A DNA stretch of 39,144 bases from an uncultured Parabacteroides sp. (GCA_944326775.1 CALVFH010000010.1:1-39144), one strand, 5' to 3'. Shown: positions 8,572 through 21,048, counted from the stretch's first letter. The notes: generated by a model not told the origin, from the sequence alone. A program made the numbers and translations.

Positions 8572-8746
8572 AAAATCAATAAAATAAGAAGGTTTATAAG
8601 AATTTCTAATTAAGAGAGAATGGACATGACACACCGTCTGCCCATCATTGAGAAGGAAGGTATTGCTTAATGGTAGTACATCAAGCAATTGTACAATCGT
8701 CTGTATCCTTTGCTTGTTATCATACTGTCTTTTGATTTCACGGTCA
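8572..8746 (-). promoter_or_regulatory. Leader of the glycyl-radical enzyme gene with two dyads
   Basis: About 170 bases lie between the predicted transcription start and the ATG. They hold an inverted repeat ATTGCTT (8662-8668) / AAGCAAT (8683-8689) with a 14-base loop, and an overlapping perfect 10-base palindrome ATTGTACAAT (8688-8697). The adjoining stretch 8779-8964, on the other side of the promoter, is AT-rich; apart from the -7-like box of the next gene I see no gene or structure in it. Confidence 0.4.
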
Positions 8747-8778
8747 CAAACATAGATAAACGATTTTAATAATGCAAT
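8747..8778 (-). promoter_or_regulatory. Promoter of the glycyl-radical enzyme operon
   Basis: On the minus strand, the -7 box TATGTTTG (8747-8754) is a perfect TAnnTTTG match. Exactly 20 bases upstream lies ATTG (8775-8778), a 3-of-4 match to the TTTG -33 box. Transcription would start near 8740. Confidence 0.55.
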
Positions 8779-8933
8779 AACTTTTACTTTTTTAACGGCA
8801 AAATAAAGAGATAAACCTACTTTTCCCCGACAGGAAAGCTATATTTTCCAATCCCGAAAACACCATTTTACCCGCATTGAAATTATTTTCTCACAAAAGA
8901 GTACTTATTTTACAAACATAACAATATTTTTTA

Positions 8934-8941
8934 TATCTTTC
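8934..8941 (+). promoter_or_regulatory. Candidate -7 box for the AMP-binding enzyme gene
   Basis: TATCTTTC is a 7-of-8 match to the Bacteroidetes -7 consensus and lies 24 bases before the ATG. The -33 region (TTTTAC around 8908-8913) is a weak match. Confidence 0.35.
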
Positions 8942-8964
8942 GGAGAACTTTTAACCGGAAAGCC

Positions 8965-10611
8965 ATGAAAGAGCAACGATTTTTAGGACTAATAGAAACA
9001 AGCATCAGAGAGCATTGGGATTTGTCTGCGTTAACTGAATATGAAGGACGCACGCTTCGTTATAAAGACCTGGCGCGTCAAATTGAACGATTTCACATCT
9101 GGATGGAAAAGGCTCATATCTCTCCCGGAGAGAAAATTGCCATTTTGGGGCGTAATTCCATCAACTGGACCATTGCTTTTTTCGGAACACTCACCTACGG
9201 GGCAGTAGTGGTCCCCTTACTTCACGAATTCAAAACAGATAATGTACATTATTTGGTGAACCATTCTGAAGCGAAAGTCCTCTTCGTTGCCGAAGCTAAC
9301 TGGAAAGAACTTATGGCCGAAGCCATGCCGAACATACAGATGTTTGTCCGCCTTGATGATTTTTCGCTTTTATCAGCCACACGACCCGACATCCCAACAT
9401 GGGAAGAAACAGATCGTCTGTTCCGGCTTAAATACCCTAATTTTTCTCCTGCCGATATTCATTATCATCAGGAAGAGCCAAACGAGTTGGCTGTTTTAAA
9501 TTACACTTCAGGAACAACCAGTTTCTCAAAAGGTGTGATGCTCCCCTATCGGAGTCTCTGGAGCAATACCCAATTTGCTGCAGACAACTTACACTTTATT
9601 CATCCCGGCGATGACATCATCTGCATGCTGCCCATGGCTCACATGTATGGATTGGCGTTTGAAGTACTGAATTCTATCAACAAAGGCTGTCACATCCACC
9701 TTTTGACTCGCATCTCCAGCCCCCAATTCATCTTAAAAGCTTTCAGAAAAATCCAGCCTCATTTAATTTTGGCGGTTCCGCTGCTTCTCGAGAAAATGGT
9801 CAAAAACAAGATATTCCCTATGCTCGAAAAACCGGCTTTCAAAACATTAATGAAGATACCTTTAATCAAACGTATCATCTTACGGAAAATCAAGGAAAAA
9901 ATGGACGAAGCCTTCGGAGAGAAATTCGAAGAGGTTATCATTGGCGGAGCCGCCCTGAGCCGAGAAGTAGAGAACTTCTTGAAGCGGATAAATTTCAGAT
10001 ATACTGTCGGCTACGGGATGACTGAATGCGGCCCCTTGATTTCTTACGCCCACTGGGCTTCCTTCAAACCCGGTTCGGTTGGAAGGATTATCGACCGCAT
10101 GGAAGCCAAAATAGCTTCCCCCGATCCGGAAAAAATCGTAGGCGAAATCTTAGTCCGCGGAATGAACATTATGCTTGGATACTATAAAAATGAAGAAGCG
10201 ACCCAAGCTGCCTTCCTTCCCGACGGATGGATGCATACCGGCGATTTAGGATTGCTCGATTCTGATAAAAACCTCTATATCCGAGGGCGGTGCAAAACGA
10301 TGATCCTTGGAGCCAACGGCCAAAACATTTATCCGGAAGAGATTGAAAACGGATTAAATAGCCTACCTTACGTTTCCGAATCATTAGTTGTTTTGCGAGG
10401 GAACAAATTGGTAGCTCTCATCTATCCTGATATAAAAGCAATAAAGCATAATGGAATTCAAGAGAATCAACTTCCACATATACTCAAAGAAAACATAGAT
10501 GCCTTGAATACCACCATGCCCAAATATTGTAAAGTTTCCTTGTTCGAACTTCAGGAGCAACCTTTTGAAAAAACTCCCAAGCAAAGCATCAAGCGTTACT
10601 TATATCAATAG
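8965..10611 (+). CDS. AMP-dependent synthetase/ligase (long-chain acyl-CoA synthetase-like)
   Basis: A 548-residue adenylate-forming enzyme that activates a carboxylic acid, probably a fatty acid, with ATP and then forms a thioester. Visible motifs are the phosphate loop YTSGTTSFSKG (about 180-190), YGMTECGPL (motif A5), HTGDLG and the C-terminal catalytic Lys region EKTPKQSIKRY. A short hydrophobic, basic stretch around 290-310 may associate with the membrane, as in FadD-type enzymes. It stands alone, divergent from the glycyl-radical operon and convergent with dapA. Specificity (fatty acid, aromatic acid or acyl-ACP) cannot be decided. Confidence 0.85.
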   Translation: MKEQRFLGLIETSIREHWDLSALTEYEGRTLRYKDLARQIERFHIWMEKAHISPGEKIAILGRNSINWTIAFFGTLTYGAVVVPLLHEFKTDNVHYLVNHSEAKVLFVAEANWKELMAEAMPNIQMFVRLDDFSLLSATRPDIPTWEETDRLFRLKYPNFSPADIHYHQEEPNELAVLNYTSGTTSFSKGVMLPYRSLWSNTQFAADNLHFIHPGDDIICMLPMAHMYGLAFEVLNSINKGCHIHLLTRISSPQFILKAFRKIQPHLILAVPLLLEKMVKNKIFPMLEKPAFKTLMKIPLIKRIILRKIKEKMDEAFGEKFEEVIIGGAALSREVENFLKRINFRYTVGYGMTECGPLISYAHWASFKPGSVGRIIDRMEAKIASPDPEKIVGEILVRGMNIMLGYYKNEEATQAAFLPDGWMHTGDLGLLDSDKNLYIRGRCKTMILGANGQNIYPEEIENGLNSLPYVSESLVVLRGNKLVALIYPDIKAIKHNGIQENQLPHILKENIDALNTTMPKYCKVSLFELQEQPFEKTPKQSIKRYLYQ

Positions 10612-10676
10612 AACAACTTTTTTACTTATAAAGAGGTTTTAAATCTTATGGCTTTTATAAATCATTACACAACAAA

Positions 10677-10727
10677 GCGTTGACACTTAGCACAAGTGTC
10701 AGAAACACTTAAGTTATGTGTCAACGC
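10677..10727. terminator. Bidirectional hairpin between convergent genes
   Basis: Perfect 10-base arms GCGTTGACAC (10677-10686) and GTGTCAACGC (10718-10727) enclose a second stem CACTT/AAGTG. It lies in the 131-base gap between the convergent AMP-binding gene and dapA. T runs are weak on both sides, so either transcript may use it. Confidence 0.6.
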
Positions 10728-10742
10728 ATGCTTGAAAAAGAT

Positions 10743-11636
10743 TCAGCACTTAATATTCAATTGCTGCAATACGTTCCGGATTTTCTCATATGTTACAATA
10801 CGAGTCGGTACTAGAGGCAAACGTAACTTATTCTCAATAAGCCCCATCATACTCAACATACTTTTTACTCCTGCCGGATTGCCATCAATAAAAAGAAGAT
10901 TGAATAATTCTGTAAAACGATGATGAATGGTGCGGGCACTCTCATAATCTCCGGCCAACGCCAAACGAACCATACGACTGAACTCTTTCGGGAAGGCATT
11001 TCCAATTACCGAGATTACTCCGATGGCTCCTAATGTAATCAAAGGGAAAGTGATGCCATCGTCACCTGAAATCACATTAAAATCAGCAGGTTTATTCTTA
11101 ATAATATCATCCATTTGAGTGATATTTCCCGAAGCCTCTTTGACCGCCACTACATTTTTAAAATCACGAGCGATGCGAAGCGTTGTCTCCGCCATCATAT
11201 TTACCCCCGTGCGCCCCGGAACATTATATAAAATCAACGGTAATTTTGTCGCTTCAGCTATAGCTTTATAATGCTGGTAAATTCCTTCTTGAGAGGGCTT
11301 ATTATAATAAGGTACCACCGAAAGAATTGCGTTGATACCTTCAAAATTATCATGCTTCAGTTTATCCACGATTACCCGTGTGCAATTACCTCCGACACCC
11401 AGTACGATAGGAACTCTGCCCCGGACCTTAGTGACAACCAGATCTATAATTTTTTGCTTTTCTTCTTCAGTCAAAGTCGGCGTTTCTGCAGTTGTCCCCA
11501 GCACCACAAAATAGTCCGTACCATTTTGCAACTGATAATCCACCAAACGGTCCAACGCCTCATAATCTACACTTTCATCTTCCTTGAAAGGAGTAATCAA
11601 AGCTACTCCCATTCCTTTTAAATTAATATCAGCCAT
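10743..11636 (-). CDS. dapA: 4-hydroxy-tetrahydrodipicolinate synthase
   Basis: A 297-residue class I aldolase-fold enzyme that condenses pyruvate with aspartate semialdehyde, the first committed step to diaminopimelate and lysine. The Schiff-base lysine is Lys166 (VAVKEASGN), the catalytic Tyr137 is in LILYNVPGRTG, and the Thr pair 48-49 is in LGTTAETPT. The length is typical and the ends are complete. It lies 51 bases after the DUF6913 gene on the same strand, with its own possible -7 box in that gap. NanA-like lyases share the fold, but the GRTG and TTAE signatures favour DapA. Confidence 0.93.
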   Translation of the reverse strand: MADINLKGMGVALITPFKEDESVDYEALDRLVDYQLQNGTDYFVVLGTTAETPTLTEEEKQKIIDLVVTKVRGRVPIVLGVGGNCTRVIVDKLKHDNFEGINAILSVVPYYNKPSQEGIYQHYKAIAEATKLPLILYNVPGRTGVNMMAETTLRIARDFKNVVAVKEASGNITQMDDIIKNKPADFNVISGDDGITFPLITLGAIGVISVIGNAFPKEFSRMVRLALAGDYESARTIHHRFTELFNLLFIDGNPAGVKSMLSMMGLIENKLRLPLVPTRIVTYEKIRNVLQQLNIKC

Positions 11637-11668
11637 AGTTTATTTTTGACAATATTCAAATTGAGGTA

Positions 11669-11676
11669 CAAAAATA
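11669..11676 (-). promoter_or_regulatory. Candidate -7 box for dapA
   Basis: On the minus strand TATTTTTG is a perfect TAnnTTTG match 32 bases before the dapA ATG. A -33 box is not evident. dapA may therefore be transcribed independently as well as by read-through. Confidence 0.4.
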
Positions 11677-11687
11677 GGAAAAATCCA

Positions 11688-14209
<2,522 letters not shown>

Positions 14210-15178
14210 TTAATACACAAACTTTACATTATCTACCCAAAATGTATTTCCTAATGAACCAATATAAGCTCCACCATGACTGGAAACAAATTGCAAAACC
14301 ATATGGGTTGGAATATCATCCGGGGCTGCCCAACCAACTTCTTTGATTGGAACACTTTCCCCTTTACTATTTGTTGTATAACGTTCTTCCACCTGAATAC
14401 GCATATAATCGCGGTACTCCGGACGTTTACGAATATCTCCATACATAATAGGATAAGTGGCACCATTCACCCATTCCACCTGTGACTTAGAATAGCGTTG
14501 TACCATTGTCCCAACACGCTTCGAATAAACATTGCCATCTTTATCTTCCCAACGTTTCTGAAGCAACAAAACCACGGCTACTGAGTCTTGACCTGGAACT
14601 TTCGATTTCCTTCCAAATCCCGTACTCTTAGTTCGCTCCATTTCAGGCATAACCTTAACCTTATAATCGAACTTGATAGCCTTCGGACGTTTAGTAAATG
14701 GAACACCACTCAACAGCATGCTTTGCGGATTGCTAACCCCCCTTATCGGTTCATGAATGCAACCCAGAAAAACAGATCCGGCTGCAACCACTTCTATATC
14801 GATAATGCCCAAAACCTTCACGCGTTCCAAATGTGTTTCCATCCTGACACACCAGCCATCACCCCGACGTTCTGGATAAACCGATGTATTGGTTTTCACG
14901 ATGCCAGCCACTTTAGCCATCACATTTGAGGTAGCCCAAGGCGATCCACCCTGATTCTCATAGGCAATATCTCCAAAGACCGTATCCCATGGAGCCAATT
15001 CATAGAGTGTTTTTACATTTCCTCCAATAATAGCAGATTCTTTGATTTTACGTACTACCCATTGTTCCATATCCCCATAAGGCACCGGAACTTCAACGTC
15101 TTCTGCCTGAATTGAGGATAAAACCCCGCAAGTCAGCAATAAGACACATACCCATATTTTCCTAATACAAATCATCAT
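14210..15178 (-). CDS. Exported PCMD-domain (putative carbohydrate metabolism) protein
   Basis: A 322-residue exported protein. Residues 1 to about 24 form a signal peptide with a hydrophobic core (VCVLLLTC) and cleavage near IQA-EDV. The mature part matches the Bacteroidetes PCMD pattern: a PYGDMEQW opening, WATSN, KRPKAIKFDYK and the closing WVDNVKFVY typical of a carbohydrate-binding-like beta sandwich. The Cys in LLLTCG could suggest a lipobox, but the following residues fit poorly. The start at 15178 is chosen because it forms a four-base ATGA overlap with the sulfotransferase stop; a further upstream ATG would add 11 non-signal residues. Coupling to a cytosolic sulfotransferase is odd. 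The ligand is unknown. Confidence 0.75.
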   Translation of the reverse strand: MMICIRKIWVCVLLLTCGVLSSIQAEDVEVPVPYGDMEQWVVRKIKESAIIGGNVKTLYELAPWDTVFGDIAYENQGGSPWATSNVMAKVAGIVKTNTSVYPERRGDGWCVRMETHLERVKVLGIIDIEVVAAGSVFLGCIHEPIRGVSNPQSMLLSGVPFTKRPKAIKFDYKVKVMPEMERTKSTGFGRKSKVPGQDSVAVVLLLQKRWEDKDGNVYSKRVGTMVQRYSKSQVEWVNGATYPIMYGDIRKRPEYRDYMRIQVEERYTTNSKGESVPIKEVGWAAPDDIPTHMVLQFVSSHGGAYIGSLGNTFWVDNVKFVY

Positions 15179-16296
15179 TCCATCTCCTCTCCATTCAATG
15201 AATAGCCCCAAGCATCAAGAGCCATCTGCCAATTTTCTTCCACTATCCGGATTGTTTCGGCTTCATATTTATAACGATTCTTCTTATAACCTTTCTTCTT
15301 GCTAAGATAAGCCTCGATAGCGGTACGCGATTCATTGAAATTAGGTAAATCTAAACGCTGATAAATATCTTCTGTCATTCCAAAAGCATCATGTTCAAAA
15401 TCCTCAAATTTTACTTCCACTAAATTCCCTTCTGGAATCAGATGCTTCTCTTGTTCAAACTTATAGAAAAGACGACGATACACTTCCACAAAATTGCGAA
15501 TCAATTCATCTTCACTCAATGGCTGAAGCATCAAAGGTTTAATGGTATGGGTAAAGAAATTGCGTGTGCTTTCAAATACAGTAAACGGATTCCGCTTCAG
15601 ATAAATAAATTTGGCATTAGGAAACATTTCAAGCAATGTTTTTATCCGCCCTGTGTGAGGAGGATTCTTGCTCAAATATTGGCTTCCCCCTGTATTGGCA
15701 AGAGAGATCTTAATAAGCTTTAAGAATGTTTCCTTGAAAACAGCCCTCTCCTCTTCCGAAATCTCATCAAACAACAAATATTTATTACAATATTCCATCA
15801 TCCTCTGCGGAAAGAACCAGAAATTATAATACGTATAAGGCATCATATTAGAAAGTGCAAACTCTTCCTCTTGTGGCAAGTCCACCTTTAACTCCATATT
15901 ATCTGCGGGGCGATGGTCTGGCATCAAAAATGACATATTCTTTTTAAAAAAAGTCTGCCCCCAAAGCATTAAATGTGGAAAAACTGTTTGATAAGTAGTT
16001 GTATAGCCAAAATGTTTATCGCAAGCAAATACATTATGAACAAAAGTCGTTCCACTCCGCCAATGCCCTAAAATAAACATTGGATCCATTTCAAGTGGTT
16101 TATCTGCGAACTTTTTATAACGGCTATCCTGAAGTGGTACAAGAAGACTTAACAGACGACAAACAGCTTTTGTGAGAAAATATTTCGTCTTATAATCTGC
16201 ACCTATCACTTGACCATCCGTTATTTTTTTAAAAGTATCCCAGTCCGCACCTACTAACGTATTTACTGGGAGCTTATCAAATTCAATCAATCCCAT
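15175..16296 (-). CDS. PAPS-dependent sulfotransferase
   Basis: A 373-residue cytosolic sulfotransferase of the Sulfotransfer_3 type that moves a sulfonate group from PAPS to an acceptor hydroxyl. The 5'-phosphosulfate loop is GHWRSGTT (77-84) and the 3'-phosphate site is the segment 229-247 with Arg235 and Ser243 (IYLKRNPF...STRNF). Lys210 is in LSKNPPHTGR. It follows cysN by 86 bases; the gap has a small hairpin TCGTCC/GGACGA (16335-16356), so its expression may be tuned. Gene order with cysQ, a permease and cysC-cysD-cysN recalls the B. thetaiotaomicron BT_0412-BT_0416 steroid/cholesterol sulfonation locus (from memory). A lipid or sterol acceptor is likely; the true substrate is unproven. 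Confidence 0.85.
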   Translation of the reverse strand: MGLIEFDKLPVNTLVGADWDTFKKITDGQVIGADYKTKYFLTKAVCRLLSLLVPLQDSRYKKFADKPLEMDPMFILGHWRSGTTFVHNVFACDKHFGYTTTYQTVFPHLMLWGQTFFKKNMSFLMPDHRPADNMELKVDLPQEEEFALSNMMPYTYYNFWFFPQRMMEYCNKYLLFDEISEEERAVFKETFLKLIKISLANTGGSQYLSKNPPHTGRIKTLLEMFPNAKFIYLKRNPFTVFESTRNFFTHTIKPLMLQPLSEDELIRNFVEVYRRLFYKFEQEKHLIPEGNLVEVKFEDFEHDAFGMTEDIYQRLDLPNFNESRTAIEAYLSKKKGYKKNRYKYEAETIRIVEENWQMALDAWGYSLNGEEME

Positions 16297-16382
16297 TTTT
16301 ATCTTATGTTTGGTTTCTGTTTTCTTTTCAAAGATCGTCCTAAAAATCAGGGACGAATTCCTTTATATTTTCTTACAAACAC

Positions 16383-17816
16383 TTATTTGATTACTCGAAG
16401 TTCTACACCTTGTTTAGAAATTTCTTTACAAACACGTTCTACAGCAGAATAATGTTCTGGAGCAATTCCTAAATCAGGTAAGTTTAATGTAATGACATTT
16501 AGTTCTTCAACTTGATGAATTTCATTTACCTTATCAATTATCATACCTACTGCCGAAGTATTATTTGATATCGGATCAATTAAAATAAACGCACCAGTTT
16601 GCTTATTTTTCCTATAAGGATCAAAGAAAAGCTCTCGACTAGTTGATATGCGGACCTTTCCAATTTCATTAAGTTCCAAATGATCTACCTCTGAATGTTC
16701 CATTGTATTCACATTAACCCGATATTCAATACCTTCAATCTGAGCTCGAGTTGTATGGGTAGTCTGCTTAATATAGAACTGCTTCGAAACATCCATCGGT
16801 TCTTCATCCATCCACACAAGCATAGCCTCAAAATCACGACCTTCACAGGGTAAATTATCTGGGAGAACTAGCATTTCACCACGAGAAATATCAATTTCGT
16901 CTTCAAGAGTTAAAGTCACACAAAGGGAAGGAAACGCCTCCTCCAGCTCACCTTCGTAAGTAACAATACTCTTCACTTTAGAAGTCTTGCGTGAAGGCAA
17001 AGCCATCACGGTATCACCTTTATGAATTACTCCACTAGCAACCTTACCACAAAAACCTCGAAAATCCTGGTTGGGACGTAAAACATATTGAACCGGATAA
17101 CGAAAATCTGTATAATTACGATCCAAATCAATCGGCACAGTTTCCAAAAAATTCAAAAGAGATGGTCCGCTATACCACGGCGTTCGTTCACTTTTATCTA
17201 CCACATTATCTCCATCAAGTGCCGAAAGAGGAATACACATAATATCACTGATGCCTAACGGACGAACAAAACGCATATATTCATCTACGATATTATCAAA
17301 TATCTTTTGATCAAAATTCACCAAATCCATTTTATTGACCGCAAGTACAATATGATGTATCCCTAAAAGAGAGACCAAATAAGTATGACGACGAGTTTGT
17401 GTAATCACTCCCGTACGAGCATCAACAAGAATAATAGCCAAATTCGCTGTAGACCCCCCCGTAATCATATTACGAGTATATTGTTCATGTCCCGGGGTAT
17501 CGGCAATGATAAACTTACGATTATTCGTTGAAAAATAACGATAAGCTACATCAATCGTAATTCCTTGCTCGCGCTCAGCTTTCAGCCCATCAAGAAGAAG
17601 TGCATAATCAATATGATCTCCAGCATTCCCCATACGTTTGCTATCTCGCTCTAAAGCGACCAATTGATCCTCATAAAGTTTCTTACTATCATAAAGTAAT
17701 CGACCAATTAAAGTAGATTTTCCATCATCTACGGAACCTGCTGTAAGAAAGCGGAGAAGATCCTTTTGCTCATCTCTATCCAGAAAAGCTTTTATATCTA
17801 ATGATTGTGTATCCAT
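16383..17816 (-). CDS. cysN: Sulfate adenylyltransferase subunit 1 (GTPase)
   Basis: A 477-residue GTPase subunit that couples GTP hydrolysis to APS synthesis by CysD. The P-loop is GSVDDGKS (27-34), followed by the switch/G3 DTPGHEQY and the G4 NKMD; elongation-factor-like beta-barrel domains occupy the C-terminal half. It is CysN alone, not a CysNC fusion; the kinase is a separate gene here. It starts 40 bases after cysD in an AT-rich gap. Confidence 0.95.
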   Translation of the reverse strand: MDTQSLDIKAFLDRDEQKDLLRFLTAGSVDDGKSTLIGRLLYDSKKLYEDQLVALERDSKRMGNAGDHIDYALLLDGLKAEREQGITIDVAYRYFSTNNRKFIIADTPGHEQYTRNMITGGSTANLAIILVDARTGVITQTRRHTYLVSLLGIHHIVLAVNKMDLVNFDQKIFDNIVDEYMRFVRPLGISDIMCIPLSALDGDNVVDKSERTPWYSGPSLLNFLETVPIDLDRNYTDFRYPVQYVLRPNQDFRGFCGKVASGVIHKGDTVMALPSRKTSKVKSIVTYEGELEEAFPSLCVTLTLEDEIDISRGEMLVLPDNLPCEGRDFEAMLVWMDEEPMDVSKQFYIKQTTHTTRAQIEGIEYRVNVNTMEHSEVDHLELNEIGKVRISTSRELFFDPYRKNKQTGAFILIDPISNNTSAVGMIIDKVNEIHQVEELNVITLNLPDLGIAPEHYSAVERVCKEISKQGVELRVIK

Positions 17817-17856
17817 AATTTTAATTCATCATTTCATTCATTAATTCATAAATTAA

Positions 17857-18765
17857 TCAGAAATAACCTTCACGTTTCTTTTGTTCCATACTGGCTTCCT
17901 GATCAAAATCAATAACACGAGTAGTTCTCTCGCTTTTAGTAGTAGTCATCATCTCTTCCACAATCTTTTCGATGGTATCAGCATCACTTTCGATTGCACC
18001 AGTCAATGGCCAGCATCCTAAAGTACGAAAACGAACCTTACGCATCTGTATCTTATCCTTATATTTATCCGGCAAACGATCATCATCCGCCATAATTAGA
18101 TTTCCATCAATTTCCACTACAGGACGTTCTTTTGCAAAATATAATGGGACAATCGGAATATTTTCCAATCGGATATATTGCCAAATATCTAGTTCAGTCC
18201 AATTTGAAAGTGGAAATACACGAATACTTTCACCCTTATGAATACGAGCATTATAAATATCCCAAAGTTCTGGACGTTGATTTTTAGGATCCCACTGATG
18301 AAATTTATCACGGAAAGAAAAAATTCGTTCTTTTGCCCGACTCTTTTCTTCATCACGACGTGCTCCACCAAAAGCCGCATCAAATTTATATTTATCGAGT
18401 GCATGAAGCAATGCTTGCGTTTTCATCAAATCTGTATGAACTTTACTTCCATGGGTAAATGGACCGACTCCAGCTTTATAAGCTTCCATGTTTGATTCTA
18501 CTATCAGATTCCAACCATATTTCTTGGCATATTCATCACGGAACTTTATCATTTCCTTAAATTTCCATTTTGAATCTATATGCATCAAAGGAAAAGGAAC
18601 TTTTCCCGGAGCAAACGCTTTCTCCGCCAGACGAACCATTACAGATGAATCCTTCCCAATAGAATATAGCATGACAGGATTTTCAAACTCGGCAGCTACT
18701 TCACGAATAATATAAATAGATTCTGCCTCCAATTCCTGTAAATGACTTAATTTATAATCAGACAT
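17857..18765 (-). CDS. cysD: Sulfate adenylyltransferase subunit 2
   Basis: A 302-residue PP-loop pyrophosphatase-type enzyme that forms adenosine 5'-phosphosulfate from ATP and sulfate, in complex with CysN. The PP-loop is SIGKDSSV (35-42); [23 protein letters not shown] and the C-terminal tail ([10 protein letters not shown]) are typical of CysD. The start at 18765 (MSDYKLSHL) is chosen over an in-frame ATG at 18816 because family members begin there and an AGAGA element precedes it. It lies 66 bases after cysC. Complete. Confidence 0.95.
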   Translation of the reverse strand: MSDYKLSHLQELEAESIYIIREVAAEFENPVMLYSIGKDSSVMVRLAEKAFAPGKVPFPLMHIDSKWKFKEMIKFRDEYAKKYGWNLIVESNMEAYKAGVGPFTHGSKVHTDLMKTQALLHALDKYKFDAAFGGARRDEEKSRAKERIFSFRDKFHQWDPKNQRPELWDIYNARIHKGESIRVFPLSNWTELDIWQYIRLENIPIVPLYFAKERPVVEIDGNLIMADDDRLPDKYKDKIQMRKVRFRTLGCWPLTGAIESDADTIEKIVEEMMTTTKSERTTRVIDFDQEASMEQKKREGYF

Positions 18766-18831
18766 TTCTCTAAAGATTTTTAAAATGGCAATAATATGAA
18801 TACTGAGATTACACAAACTACCATATATGAT

Positions 18832-19452
18832 TCATAATTCCTTATGTTTATTCTTACTCAAAATTAACTCAACCATTTTCCCAACAGATTCTTCTAATGT
18901 CAATACTGAAGTATCCAAAGATATATCGGGATGTTCAGGTACTTCAAATGGAGCCGAGATCCCTGTAAAATCTTTGATTTCTCCTCTACGGGCACGTGCA
19001 TACAGTCCTTTCACATCACGCTGCTCGCAAACCTCTATCGGAGTACTGACATAAACTTCAATAAAATCATCTTTTCCAATGATGTCTGAAGCCATCTTAC
19101 GCAACGCATTATTAGGACTAATAAAAGCTGCCAATGTAATAATCCCCGTATCTACAAAAAGCTTACCTACTTCTGCTATGCGACGGATATTTTCCACTCG
19201 ATCTGCTTCTGAAAAGCCAAGATTATTATTGATTCCACTACGAATATTATCTCCATCCAAAATACGACATAACAATCCTCTACGATGTAGTTCCCGCTCT
19301 AAAGCAATCGCTATCGTACTTTTACCCGAACCACTCAAACCTGTAAACCAAACCATCAAACCATGCTGATTCAACAATTTTTCCTTGTCTGCCCGAGTCA
19401 TCATCTTGTCAAAAATCGGATAAACATTATTATTCATTATTTTTTCCATCAT
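18832..19452 (-). CDS. cysC: Adenylylsulfate kinase
   Basis: A 206-residue kinase that converts APS to PAPS, the donor for the sulfotransferase. The P-loop is GLSGSGKST (38-46), followed by LDGDNIRSGINNNLGFS, FISPN (the phosphorylation-site loop) and GLYARARRGEIKDFTGI. It starts 9 bases after the permease gene, so the two are tightly coupled. Several Met codons open the protein (residues 1, 2 and 6), so the start could be slightly later. Because no PAPS reductase is present, its product is best read as donor for sulfonation. Confidence 0.95.
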   Translation of the reverse strand: MMEKIMNNNVYPIFDKMMTRADKEKLLNQHGLMVWFTGLSGSGKSTIAIALERELHRRGLLCRILDGDNIRSGINNNLGFSEADRVENIRRIAEVGKLFVDTGIITLAAFISPNNALRKMASDIIGKDDFIEVYVSTPIEVCEQRDVKGLYARARRGEIKDFTGISAPFEVPEHPDISLDTSVLTLEESVGKMVELILSKNKHKEL

Positions 19453-19461
19453 ACTTAACTC

Positions 19462-21015
19462 TTAAAACTCCCAGATATAAGGTATCAGAAAAACTGATAT
19501 TAAAAAGACAATCAAATTTAAAGGCAAACCTACCTTCACAAAATCAGTAAACTTATATCCACCGACACCTTGTACAATCAGATGGGTCTGATAGCCAATC
19601 GGTGTACTAAATGCCGCCGAAGCTGCTATACAAACTACCACAAAAAAAGGCTTGGGATCAACGCCCAATTGCGTTGCCACAGATAAAGCTATAGGAAAAC
19701 TCAAAGCAGCTGCAGCATTATTCGTTATCAACTCTGTAATCAAATTTGTAATAAAATAAATAACCGCTAATAAAGCAAAAGGTCCAAGTTGATCTGTCAT
19801 TCCAATAATAACTGTAGCTACCATATCTGCCATCCCTGAATTCTCCATTGCTTTGGCAATAGCAAATGCACAAGCAATCGTTATCAGGATATCCCATGAT
19901 ATATATTTGGTATATTTTTTAGGAGGAAATATTCTAGTCCATGCCATAATCACGGTTGTGATACAAGCAAAGAAAAACATATCGAGCTGCAGTTCAGGAA
20001 ACATTTCTTTAAACAAAGGCAATTCACCAATTGTAGCGCCTACAATCATGAAAATTAATAACCCTAATGCCAGCCAACGTTTTTTCTCGGAAACCTTTTC
20101 TTGCACATCCTTACCATTTGCCAACATTAAAAAGACACTCGACTCTCCCCACGTTGGTATAAATGTATCATCTGCCCACAAAATCAATGTATCTCCCTCA
20201 TACAAACGAACTTTATCCAAATTTTGTGTATAGCGAATTCCTCCTCGAACAACTTCCTTAACGATAGCTCCATAATGTCGAGTAAAATTAAATTCACCTA
20301 AAGTTTTATTGATACCTGGGAAACGTGGTCCTAACACAGCCTCAACACGATGAAGATTACTGGTTTCATTTTCAGATGACTCATCATCACTTTCATTTGA
20401 ACTCGTAGAAGGAAGTAATTTGGAAGACACAATGAATAGATAAACCATACCCACCAAAGTAATCACGACACCCACCTTGCCTAGTTCAAACATACTAAAC
20501 CCTTCATAACCCGCATCCAAAATCATACCATGTACCACTAAATTAGTAGAAGTTCCTATCAATGTACAAAGCCCACCCAAAACAGTCATATAAGATAGCG
20601 GAATTAAAAATTTAGTTGCAGGCAACTTCACAGCCTCTGCCCAACGCTTGATAATGGGAGCAAAAATAACTACAACCGGAGTATTATTTAGAAAAGCAGA
20701 AATAAAAGCTATAGGGGGCAACATCCGTAATTGAGCCTTAAATACCGTAGTTTCTTTTTGAGGAAGTAACTTTTTGATAAGTTGTCCTAATGCACCACTT
20801 TGCCGGATTCCCTCACTTACTAAAAATAAGAGTCCTACAGTAATCATGCCCTTGTTACTAAATCCTTCTAACATTTCCTTTGGAGAAATGATTCCTACAC
20901 ACAAGAATAATACGGAAACCGAAAGCAACACCATCCCCGGTCGCATTCGGTCCCATATTAACGCCCCCACCATACCTACTAAGGCTAGCAGGACAAATAA
21001 TATTTCAAGATTCAT
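19462..21015 (-). CDS. SLC13-family permease with TrkA-C domain, probable sulfate importer
   Basis: A 517-residue polytopic membrane protein with many hydrophobic helices. An N-terminal half (about 1-200) and a C-terminal half (about 315-517) flank a soluble TrkA-C/RCK-C domain (about 220-290, from RVEAVLGPRFPG to LILWADD). This arrangement is that of the SLC13/DASS transporters, including plant and algal SAC1/SLT sulfate carriers. Signature parts are AFLNNTPVV and ITNNAAAA. Location between cysQ and cysC makes sulfate the likely substrate; dicarboxylate cannot be excluded from sequence alone. Its own -7 box lies 34 bases upstream. Confidence 0.88.
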   Translation of the reverse strand: MNLEILFVLLALVGMVGALIWDRMRPGMVLLSVSVLFLCVGIISPKEMLEGFSNKGMITVGLLFLVSEGIRQSGALGQLIKKLLPQKETTVFKAQLRMLPPIAFISAFLNNTPVVVIFAPIIKRWAEAVKLPATKFLIPLSYMTVLGGLCTLIGTSTNLVVHGMILDAGYEGFSMFELGKVGVVITLVGMVYLFIVSSKLLPSTSSNESDDESSENETSNLHRVEAVLGPRFPGINKTLGEFNFTRHYGAIVKEVVRGGIRYTQNLDKVRLYEGDTLILWADDTFIPTWGESSVFLMLANGKDVQEKVSEKKRWLALGLLIFMIVGATIGELPLFKEMFPELQLDMFFFACITTVIMAWTRIFPPKKYTKYISWDILITIACAFAIAKAMENSGMADMVATVIIGMTDQLGPFALLAVIYFITNLITELITNNAAAALSFPIALSVATQLGVDPKPFFVVVCIAASAAFSTPIGYQTHLIVQGVGGYKFTDFVKVGLPLNLIVFLISVFLIPYIWEF

Positions 21016-21048
21016 GCCTTATTTTCTTCGTTATTATCAGATAGGGCA

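Noticed and set aside
8572..8688. N-terminal 39-residue extension of the glycyl-radical enzyme
   Set aside because: It has no similarity to the family, overlaps the predicted mRNA leader with two dyads, and the ATG at 8571 gives a normal-length protein.
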